Part shown: one piece after another, positions 1 through 5,716 of the stretch
Layout: every line of letters begins with the position of its first letter
Numbering within the stretch: position 1 is the stretch's first letter
Assembly: GCA_943355085.1 (NCBI GenBank)
Contig: CALREC010000050.1
Coordinates: 1 to 6,015, forward strand
Length of the DNA stretch: 6,015 nt
Source: Candidatus Altimarinota bacterium
GTDB taxonomy: Bacteria > Patescibacteriota > Gracilibacteria > BD1-5 > UBA2023
Reading direction: 5' to 3'
Notes under the pieces: model-generated
The model's input: only the letters and a program-made list of their open reading frames with translations
What the model was told of the DNA's origin: nothing
The model's database searches: none
Made by a program: the position numbers and the translations under genes

Positions 1-1284
1 CTATAATATCTTCTCTATATTCCATGCCTGCACATGCTCAATTCCATAATCATCAACAGGAAGGGTGATGTCATCAAGACTTACTACATATTTTGGGAAA
101 CTATCTTTTATGAATCGGAGATTTCCATACTCCCTCTGTATCACTTCTGCTCCAAAGAGCAGGTATGTAGCCTGTAGATATATCTTTCGACCTTCTTTTT
201 CTGCTACAAAATCAATCTCTTTATCTCACATATTTCATACAAACACAGTGTATCCATGCTGGATAAGAGTAGTATATACATAATTTTCCAGCTTTTTTCC
301 AGCATAGTTATCAAAAGAAGAGAACAGAAAGTTCACGAATCCAAGATCGTTGAGGTAATATTTCTTTTCTCACTCAAGAATACGTTTTCACTTGAGATCA
401 TAACGATCAACTCCATAGAAAACAAGGATATTTTGCAAATATCGGAGATAATTAGAAAGAGTTGTTGGAGAAATATTGATTCATTCAGAATGTAGTTTGC
501 GTGCAATGGCATTGATCGAGAAAAGATTTCAAACATTACTACTCAAAAAGAAAAAAATCTTTTCCAGAAGATCTACTTCCTTGATTGCATATCTCTTTAC
601 GAGATCTTTCAGAATAATAGTATCCTTCAGGCTACTCATAAAACTCATTTGCAATTCTCGATTTGGAAGATTATAAAGCTCAGGAATACCAGAAAAATTC
701 ATATATTCCAAGAGGTTCCCCTTATTTCGGTCTCCTCATCTAAAATTGAGGTATTCCTGAAAAGAGAAAGGATAAATAGGAAAGTTGATATATCTGCCAG
801 AAAGATATGTCGCGAGTTCGCTCGATAAGAGTGATGAGTTACTCCCCGTAATATATATATCTATATCCAAAGTATGATCCGCACGAATGGAATTGATAAA
901 CTTTTCCCATCATTTTATTTCCTGTACTTCATCGATAAACAAGTATATCTTCCCCGCAATAGACAGATTTTCTCGATATATATCAAATACTGTTTTGAGT
1001 TCGTCTTTTGTCCGAATAAATGAAAAATCATCATACTCCAGGTTGAGGTAGAGTATATTTTTTGGCGGCACATTCTCATTTTGTATGAGCCGAGATATAA
1101 ATTGTTTCAATATATAACTTTTCCCAACACGTCGCTGTCATATGAGCACCTTTATAAGGTTACTTGTCCCGATAACAGAAACCATTTTCTCTAAATATTC
1201 TTTTCGTTGATATCCGAGATTATTCATATTTCCATCCCAGAAGTTGTACTTCTCGAGTAGAGCAAATATTATATTTTTATCCAT
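1..1284 (-). CDS. DUF4143/AAA_14-type ATPase, complete (427 aa, UGA = Gly)
   Basis: Read from ATG at 1284 to TAG at 1-3 with nine in-frame TGA codons as Gly (226, 235, 370, 388, 481, 529, 736, 910, 1138, low coordinates). The N-terminal AAA+ domain shows Walker A GQRRVGKS at residues 49-56 (first Gly encoded by TGA), Walker B LFIDEVQ around 115-121, then EIKGW with TGA as Gly, and a sensor-like ITGSNSSLL at about 145-153. The C-terminal half has the DUF4143 layout: a winged-helix stretch (INISPTTLSNYLRYL) followed by a nuclease-like fold with DKEIDFVAEKEGRKIYLQA, a pattern of restriction-endonuclease-like domains, and a final FPKYVVSLDD. Length and domain order fit this widespread prokaryotic family, whose function is poorly known; individual members are often found with mobile or toxin-antitoxin-like loci. 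It is transcribed away from the fragments at 1333-1739 and has its own candidate promoter. Family assignment is firm; cellular role is not. Confidence 0.93.
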
Positions 1285-1327
1285 TGTACTGCATGATTAA
1301 TAATAAATATATAAAATCATTCAGTGT

Positions 1328-1355
1328 ATTATATGATTTTATCATGAGAAATCAA
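1328..1355 (-). promoter_or_regulatory. Candidate sigma70-type promoter for the ATPase, -35 inside the 36-bp repeat
   Basis: On the minus strand TTGATT (1350-1355) and a perfect TATAAT (1328-1333) are separated by 16 bp, predicting a start near 1321 and a leader of about 37 nt before ATG at 1284. The -35 lies inside the left copy of the 36-bp repeat and the -10 just outside it. The second repeat copy has no TATAAT at this spacing. The leader has no clear Shine-Dalgarno sequence. Confidence 0.5.
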
Positions 1356-1475
1356 ATATGTCTCGTGAATTAACTTAGAATTTCTTTTGCAAGGATTATC
1401 ATTGGATGAAGTAAGAAAACTCATAGGAAGACATTCTGATAGATCGCATACATACCTTAGATACCAGTCCGTCTG
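1333..1475 (+). pseudogene. Tyrosine-recombinase-like C-terminal fragment
   Basis: The frame starting at ATG 1333 is open through the repeat and continues LEFLLQGLSLDEVRKLIG, then RHSDRSHTYLRYQSV. This resembles the last box of phage-integrase/Xer recombinases (a pattern like hLLEQGvdLrtVqelLGHssi-TTqiYth), with LIGRHSD in place of LGHSS and a Tyr in the nucleophile region. The upstream catalytic Arg and the HxLRH box are absent, so it would be a dead remnant. Past about 1475 the frame remains open but the sequence stops looking like protein, and peroxidase sequence appears in another frame. An unrelated HTH protein is a possible alternative. The match rests on one short motif. Confidence 0.35.
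1339..1374 (+). repeat. 36-bp direct repeat, left copy
   Basis: An exact match to 5534-5569 in the same orientation; the first mismatches are at 1338/5533 and 1375/5570. It begins TTATCATGAGAAATC and ends CTCGTGAATTAAC. TCATGAG and CTCGTGA inside it can form a 7-bp stem with one G-T wobble around a 13-nt loop. In both copies one plus-strand frame is open under code 25 and reads LSGEIKYVSGIN, so the repeat may be a duplicated piece of coding sequence. It could equally be a recombination (att-like) site or a dispersed intergenic repeat. The identity is certain; the function is not. Confidence 0.9.
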
Positions 1476-1739
1476 ATGACAATATATTCATCATACCATC
1501 ACTCATCATTCGAGAAAAGAATTCGGACATGGACACACGAACCGATGTGGAAAAAAGCTCATGATCGACTCTACAAGTACCTGAAAATGAAAAAATCAGG
1601 ATTTTTCGGGAGTCGAATTAAGCAGAACTTCACCAAGTTCCACATCAGAAGAGATGGTGAGGTAGTGAAACATTATGCTCCGAGCGTTATACCAGAACAA
1701 ATGAAGGAGGATGTGAAGAAAATACTGAATAATGAGTAG
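1476..1739 (+). pseudogene. Glutathione peroxidase, 3' fragment
   Basis: An open frame ending in TAG at 1737-1739 and containing no TGA. From about residue 25 it matches the C-terminal part of the glutathione peroxidase family: AHDRLYKYLKMKKSGFFGS then IKQNFTKFHIRRDGEVV and KHYAPSVIPEQMKEDVKKIL, against the familial AHPLYKYLK..., IKWNFTKFLVDREGxVV and RYAPttxPexiexDIxKLL. Intact members are about 160 aa; the N-terminal half with the catalytic Cys and the Gln of the active-site tetrad is missing. The tetrad Trp of WNFTKF is Gln here (CAG). An A6 run at about 1550-1555 may mark a frameshift, since the other frame gives CGKK just before AHDR. No ribosome binding site precedes ATG 1476. It is best read as a non-functional remnant of a thiol peroxidase acting on hydroperoxides. 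Family match is strong; expression is unlikely. Confidence 0.75.
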
Positions 1740-1793
1740 GTTTCTTTGAGTATTTCCCGTTAGTTGTACTGAATGACGAAAATACCTTTATTT

Positions 1794-2348
1794 TTATTGA
1801 CCACGCACCGTCTCATATCTCCGAAAGTGTGCATTTTTTTCTTGAGCAAGATCTATAAACTCAAATGATACCCCTAGATCCTTCATATCATCGATGGGAT
1901 TAAGTATGTGCTCTACCCTGAGAGGCAATGGAGAGTTCTTGGTTATGACCTCGAGATCTCCCAATCACTCCATGTGAAAAAACTCATCTCCATGAAAGGT
2001 ATACAGATAGCCTCATACTTTATACATGGCAGCGAGGCTTTTTTCGAGCGATTCAAATCCATGAATTACAACAGTATATGAAGGCTCTCCATAAAGACTG
2101 ACCCCCATATTATATCTCACCATTTTTTCACCCATCTTATGGGCTTTGAGTTGGCACATATAAGCAAGGGCGATCCATTTATGAGGGGTAGCATGAAAAG
2201 ATATCTCATCGAAAGTAACGAGAAAATTTCCATTGTTATCCTCTCTTCATCTCACTTGTTTTTTTGGGACTACGTGCTCAAAAAACTCGTGAGATCCATG
2301 GTATACAAAATTATTATTCATAATACATACGATAGAAATAATATACAT
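1794..2348 (-). CDS. ADP-ribosyltransferase-like (YHGS) protein, 184 aa
   Basis: Read from ATG at 2348-2346 to TAA at 1794-1796 with TGA as Gly at residues 34, 112 and 128. The start overlaps the exporter stop as TAATG, which suggests translational coupling. A second ATG (2321, residue 10) would remove a short MYIISIVCI leader and give MNNNFVYHGS, a more usual beginning for such proteins. Visible motifs are Y-H-G-S at 16-19 followed by HEFFEHVVPKK, then SFHATPHKWIALAYM at 50-64. This order recalls H-Y-E-type ADP-ribosyltransferase folds (His in a WHGS/YHGS strand, Tyr after an A-T/A-D loop, as in PARPs), with a catalytic Glu expected further on, but I cannot place that Glu. The C-terminal half (LEVITKNSPLPLRVEH, MKDLGVSFEFIDLAQEK) is unfamiliar. 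No signal peptide or membrane segment is evident beyond the optional leader. That it is a real gene is near certain; the ART assignment is an inference from short motifs. Confidence 0.85.
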
Positions 2349-4279
2349 TAAGCTTCTTCATGCAATATCTGTGTCCGATAAAACTTCGCATAGAGATTAT
2401 CCCCCTGTAAGAGGAGCTCGTTAGGTGAGCCATGTGCACGTATCTTTCCTCCCTCCAGACAGAGCACCTCATCGGCCCTGGCAATCGTATTCATACGATG
2501 TGTTATAAAAAATATAATCTTCTCATGGCACTTTTTCAGGAGGTACTGCATGACAAGTGCTTCATTTTCAGCATCGAGCTGATTGGTTCACTCATCGAAT
2601 ACGAGGACGGGGCGATCTTGGAGAATGATCCGTATGATGGCGAGGAGCTGGTACTGACCTCCAGAGAGATCAATATCATTATGGATCTCGGAATCAAGTC
2701 CTTTTGGTGATTTTCGTATCTTTTTATCCAGTCAAAATACGTCGAGTAGCGCATACATTTCATCATCAGAAACCTCACGCATGATACCGAGTGTGAGGTT
2801 GTTTCTGATTGTCGCATCGCCATACGCTGTGTAGGTGTAGGGAGTCTGGGATATGACCGAAATATTGTCTGCAAAACTTTCCATGGTCCAATCTCTGGTA
2901 TCCGTCTCATCAAACAATATCCGTCCTTTGTACGAACGAAAAAAACCTGATAATAGGGACATGAGCGTTGTTTTTCCTGCCCCATTTTTCCCAACAATCC
3001 CGTAGATATGTCCTGAAGTGAATCTGAAGTGAAAATCAGAAAGTATAATTCCAGCTTTCTCATCCTCGTCGGTATCAAATGCTTGTATCCCCTTTTGCAT
3101 CTGGTCTATCTGCCAATCGTGGTGGCCTGATTTTCACTTTTTGAGTATCCTGAGACTCTCTCGGATGACATCATAAAAACTACTCTCCATAGCTCTGGTA
3201 TTTGGATATTCGAAAGATACTCACTCAAATACGATTTCCTTTTTCACGATCACGCCTTTTTTATCTCCAGCTGGTTTGATGAGCGAGAGAAATTCATCAA
3301 ACAGTCGGAGGTCAAACTGGATGGTTTGGAAGTCAAAATATAGCTTGGAGCTGTCGCGAAAGAGGGTCGAAAGTTTCGATATATAGAGTACGGCCATAGT
3401 CATGACTCCAACCGATTGCGTGCCTTGAAATACCGTATAAGCAACCCCAACTTTGACGATAAAATCCACACAATTGGAGGATATAAAAATCCATATTTTC
3501 GTCTTAATATCTTTTTTCTGATAGACTCGTATGAGATTCTGCTTTTTATATATCGCACTCGTAAAAGATCCGAGCATCTTCTGGATACCTCCATTGCGAG
3601 AAAGTTCAGCGAGACTTTTCTGAAGCTCCCAAGGAATAGACCAAGTAATATGTCCGATATTTTTGAGTTCAGGATCATTTATCTTCTGAGTGTTTATCTG
3701 GTGTCGTATGCTCTCAAATATATACGTGATCATTCAACCACCAAATACCACAATGAATATCCTCCAGTCAATCGAGAGGAGTATGGAACTCATACCGATA
3801 AATTGTATTATCATACTGATCACTCATTTTGGAATACTCAGAATGATCTTTAGGATATTTTCGAGTTTATCAGAAACGAATCGGAGTATGTTCTGGAAGC
3901 TCTGAGAAAGCGAAAGCCCGACCTCCATATGAGACATACGATGCAGAAAAAAGAGCTGTGTCTCGTGGGTAAAAATCTCTTCGCGCTCCTCAAGAAACCA
4001 TCGAATAATATCACCTATAAGTTGATCGAGAAAGGATAAGAGAAATATCACGGCGAGTATGGTGAGGAAGAGTGAAAAAGGGGAAAGATCGACACCAAAA
4101 AGAATCGTCGATTTTTTATCCACAAGTTGGTCGAGCTCGAGCTTGGCGAGATAAGGGAGTGCAATCGAAGTAAGAGCAGCAAAAGCCGAAGCAAAAAGCC
4201 CGAGAAAGAAAACAACTTTTCCTTTTTTCAGGGAAGCAATAATGATTTTTATAGATTCTTTTTTGAAGAATTTGTGCAT
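2348..4279 (-). CDS. ABC exporter half-transporter (TMD-NBD fusion), 643 aa
   Basis: One frame from ATG 4279 to TAA 2348-2350, with TGA as Gly at residues 152, 182, 353, 382, 516 and 564. The N-terminal 320 residues hold about six membrane segments (roughly 20-45, 65-95, 140-185 as a pair, 265-310 as a pair), the type IV exporter plan. The ATPase domain begins at IVFEGVSFEYP (about 349-359) and shows Walker A GKNGAGKTT (430-438), Q-loop Gln 479, signature LSGGQ (538-542), Walker B VLVFDE (558-563, catalytic Glu 563), D-loop QLD and H-loop His 594. All catalytic elements are present, so it should hydrolyse ATP and move a substrate across the membrane as a dimer. About 48 residues (361-408, charged, mostly non-hydrophobic) lie between the A-loop strand and the next strand IILSDFHF, where most exporters have fewer than ten. 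The TGA-encoded Gly 564 replaces the usual Ala/Pro after DE. A decayed exporter end lies 23 bp upstream, so its partner may be lost, and it may work as a homodimer or with a partner encoded elsewhere. Substrate unknown. Confidence 0.95.
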
Positions 4280-4302
4280 ACAGATAAAAAGTAAAAAATT
4301 CC

Positions 4303-4520
4303 CTAAAATTCACTCTGCAACTCAAGCAGATTCTTGTAATTCTCTTCTCTTGATACGAGTTCTTCATAGGATCCCCTTGTTCAAGGATTTGTCCATTTTC
4401 TATGTAAAAGATAGTATCTACCTGTTTCACGGTCTGAAGTCTGTGAGCAACAATGATAACCGTACACCCCTCGGAAGGGAGAGTTAAAAATACACCTCTC
4501 TATCAATAATGTGATTATAG
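4303..4520 (-). pseudogene. Remnant of a second ABC exporter subunit (NBD C-terminus), frameshifted
   Basis: Three short frames together spell the end of an exporter ATPase domain. The first, up to about 4487, reads YNHIIDREVYF. After a T5 run (4486-4490) the next frame reads LTLPSEGCTVIIVAHRLQTV then KQVDTIFYIENGQILEQG, with a clear H-loop AHRLQTV. Near 4366-4374 (GGGGATCC) the frame changes again to SYEELVSREENYKNLLELQ and SEF, stop TAG at 4303-4305. Both shifts correspond to the loss of one base or the gain of two. Walker A, signature and Walker B motifs are absent: sequence upstream of about 4520 belongs to the membrane-protein gene. It sits directly upstream of the intact exporter, the normal place for the other half of a heterodimeric pair. 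Sequencing errors in homopolymers could explain the shifts but not the missing front. Decay after deletion is most likely. Confidence 0.82.
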
Positions 4521-4524
4521 ATAA

Positions 4525-5394
4525 TTACTCATCCACACCTACAAGTATCGTCGCATCGCGAGGAGTCGCATCGGGAAAAAGCTCGAGGAGCTTCTGATGA
4601 ACTCAGATACTGGGGCTGCCTGAAATAGCATTGACATGAGAGAGTTCATGAAATGGAACGGGTGGGAAAATAACTTTCCTCTCTGCCTTGTGGACAATAG
4701 AATTATCCGGCAGAAGAAACCCATCACCATGAAGTACTACATACGTGTACTTTTTTCGGAGGGCTTCAAATACCCCATGATTTCGATCTTCTTCATGGAG
4801 AAATATAAACTTTTTGAGATCATTGGTAAGAAGTTTTACTCCAAGAATTCCCGGAATATTCTGGAGAACCTTTTCGGGACTCTCAGTATTTTTCTGAACC
4901 TGCCCACCGCCCCTCTCTTGCATAAATTGTTGTCTTTCTAGAGGAGAGAGAATAATCAGATGATTAATATCTCTTGCTACTTTTTCCACATTTGGCACAA
5001 AATCTGCGATAATCTGCCCTTCTGGTTTTTCGCTCGCTCGTATATAAAGAGTGCCGGAATTCGTAAGACTATGGAGGATATTTTTCTTGATATACGAACA
5101 GTTTATTATCTGCTCATAATGGAGGCCTACCTCAAAAGATCGAAACAGTCATTTTTTCACACGAAGCAAAGCGCGCTTATCGGTTATCTCGAGAATAGAA
5201 TTCTTGAAACGTTTGTTTTCCTCATAATACCCACACAAAAAAACAAGTACACCACAAGTAAAAAATATCCACTGATAATCCGGCATGATCCATGCTATAG
5301 CACAGAGAATAACTGATACAAAAAGCCATTTAAAAAATCGCAGATAAAACTTGACTTTATGTTGTGGAACAGCAAACAGAATGTTTTCTGTCAT
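4525..5394 (-). CDS. Two-helix membrane protein with bacterial PH-like domain, 289 aa
   Basis: Read from ATG 5394 to TAA 4525-4527 with TGA as Gly at residues 82 and 264. After a short basic N-terminus (HKVKFYLRFFK) come two membrane helices, about 22-37 and 41-57, joined by a tight PDYQ turn, a layout common in small bPH2-domain (YdbS-like) proteins. Residues about 66-145 (ILEITDKRALLRVKKGLFR, then EVGLHYEQIINCSY, LTNSGTLYIRAS, ending VARDINHLI) match the strand pattern of that PH-like domain, including the Gly before the second strand and a terminal helix. The remaining 145 residues (from SPLERQQF through DLKKFIFLHEEDRNHG and YVVLHGDGFLLP to DATILVGVDE) form a soluble extension I do not recognise. 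It is the first gene of the minus-strand operon and is followed within a few bases by the ABC remnant. The frame and natural-looking end support an intact gene. The PH-like call is moderate; the role is unknown. Confidence 0.88.
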
Positions 5395-5456
5395 AGAGAA
5401 AGCGGTTAGTGAGTAAAGCCTAAAATAATACTGAATTTTCTTACTACAAGAAATAT

Positions 5457-5462
5457 ATTATA
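5457..5462 (-). promoter_or_regulatory. -10 box for the minus-strand operon
   Basis: A perfect TATAAT on the minus strand lies 63 bp upstream of ATG 5394, predicting a start near 5450 and a leader of about 55 nt. No good -35 is seen: GATTTG is at 17 bp spacing. No Shine-Dalgarno sequence precedes the start codon. Confidence 0.4.
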
Positions 5463-5533
5463 CTAAAACGATTCGAAGACAAATCTTATTATAAATATGC
5501 AAAATTATGAAAATTGATCTTACAAAAAAACAC

Positions 5534-5569
5534 TTATCATGAGAAATCAAATATGTCTCGTGAATTAAC
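5534..5569 (+). repeat. 36-bp direct repeat, right copy
   Basis: Identical to 1339-1374 over all 36 bases and in the same orientation. The two copies bracket a block of about 4.16 kb holding the recombinase-like and peroxidase fragments and the whole minus-strand operon. Flanking sequences differ immediately on both sides. Confidence 0.9.
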
Positions 5570-5630
5570 GTAAATGTTTGTTGGTACATGCAGTTTACTC
5601 TATTTTCCGTAATAAGTGGTCGCTTTAATT

Positions 5631-5648
5631 ATAGAATATTTCTTCTAT
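5631..5648. promoter_or_regulatory. Short inverted repeat upstream of the -35
   Basis: ATAGAA (5631-5636) and TTCTAT (5643-5648) are exact inverse complements around a 6-nt spacer, ending 9 bp before the -35 of the plus-strand promoter. The position suits a small operator, but 6-bp arms in AT-rich DNA can occur by chance. Confidence 0.25.
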
Positions 5649-5657
5649 CTCCATTTT

Positions 5658-5686
5658 TTGCTAAAATTTAAAATATATGATATATT
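5658..5686 (+). promoter_or_regulatory. Extended -10 sigma70-type promoter for the gene at 5717
   Basis: TTGCTA (5658-5663) and TATATT (5681-5686) are spaced by 17 bp, and TGA immediately before the -10 gives the TGn extended -10 element. The predicted start is near 5693, leaving a leader of about 24 nt. This is the best-formed promoter in the window. Confidence 0.6.
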
Positions 5687-5692
5687 GAACTA

Positions 5693-5710
5693 CAAATAAT
5701 ACCTTATTTG
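5693..5710 (+). promoter_or_regulatory. Perfect 7-bp leader hairpin or operator
   Basis: CAAATAA (5693-5699) and TTATTTG (5704-5710) are perfect inverse complements around a TACC loop, filling almost the whole predicted leader between the transcription start and ATG 5717. Only the end pairs are G-C, so as RNA it is weak. It could protect the 5' end, lower translation, or be a DNA operator. There is no Shine-Dalgarno sequence in the six bases left before the ATG. Confidence 0.4.
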
Positions 5711-5716
5711 AAAAAT

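Larger units (their letters stand above)
1285..1793. other. Inter-operon region without an intact gene
   Basis: This stretch separates the divergently placed ATPase gene from the 3' end of the large minus-strand operon. It holds the ATPase promoter candidate, the left 36-bp repeat, the recombinase-like fragment and the peroxidase fragment. Between the peroxidase stop (1739) and the operon's last stop (1794) I see only a weak interrupted inverted repeat (GTATTT near 1749 with AAATAC near 1780) and no convincing terminator with a stable GC stem. Confidence 0.6.
5507..5671 (+). other. Short open frame running through the right repeat, probable truncated gene start
   Basis: ATG 5507 opens a frame reading MKIDLTKKH, then the repeat-encoded LSGEIKYVSGIN, then VNVCWYMQFTLFSV, ending at TAA 5669-5671. 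Up to the repeat it looks like a normal basic N-terminus; beyond it the sequence is not protein-like and runs into the promoter for the next gene. Joined at the repeat to 1375 onward it would continue in frame into LEFLLQGLSLDEV. It may be the separated start of the gene whose other part lies at 1333-1475. At 54 codons in AT-rich DNA, chance is a real alternative. Confidence 0.25.
5395..5716. other. Divergent intergenic region
   Basis: This region separates the minus-strand operon from the plus-strand gene at 5717. It contains the operon -10 box (5457-5462), a short plus-strand open frame beginning at 5507, the right 36-bp repeat (5534-5569), a 6-bp inverted repeat (5631-5648), the plus-strand promoter (5658-5686) and a leader hairpin (5693-5710). 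I see no tRNA, riboswitch or other conserved RNA in it. Confidence 0.6.

Noticed and set aside
1..1284. TGA codons as selenocysteine or as frameshift and decay signs
   Set aside because: There are many TGAs per gene, all in frame, at glycine positions of known motifs, with no SECIS-like context. Reassignment to Gly explains all of them.
1741..1793. Bidirectional terminator between 1739 and 1794
   Set aside because: Only a broken GTATTT/AAATAC pairing with mismatches and no stable GC stem was found.
2536..3078. 180-codon minus-strand open frame overlapping the exporter ATPase domain
   Set aside because: It is a shadow frame inside the exporter gene, Ser/Arg/Met-rich with no recognisable motifs, while the correct frame holds all the ABC motifs.
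3416..3853. 145-codon plus-strand open frame
   Set aside because: It lies antisense to the exporter membrane domain, which is a continuous and family-matching gene.
4525..4560. The ending DATILVGVDE of the PH-like gene as Walker B of the lost ABC subunit
   Set aside because: It resembles hhhhDE, but it is in frame with a coherent upstream protein, has a Gly in the strand, and the spacing to the remnant is too short by several residues. I treat it as the natural gene end.
4603..4941. Plus-strand open frame of about 100 codons opposite the PH-like gene
   Set aside because: It is antisense to a coherent code-25 gene and shows no family features or start signals.
1339..5569. 36-bp repeat as CRISPR direct repeats
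   Set aside because: The length fits, but there are only two copies 4.2 kb apart with genes between them, no spacer-sized interval and no cas genes.
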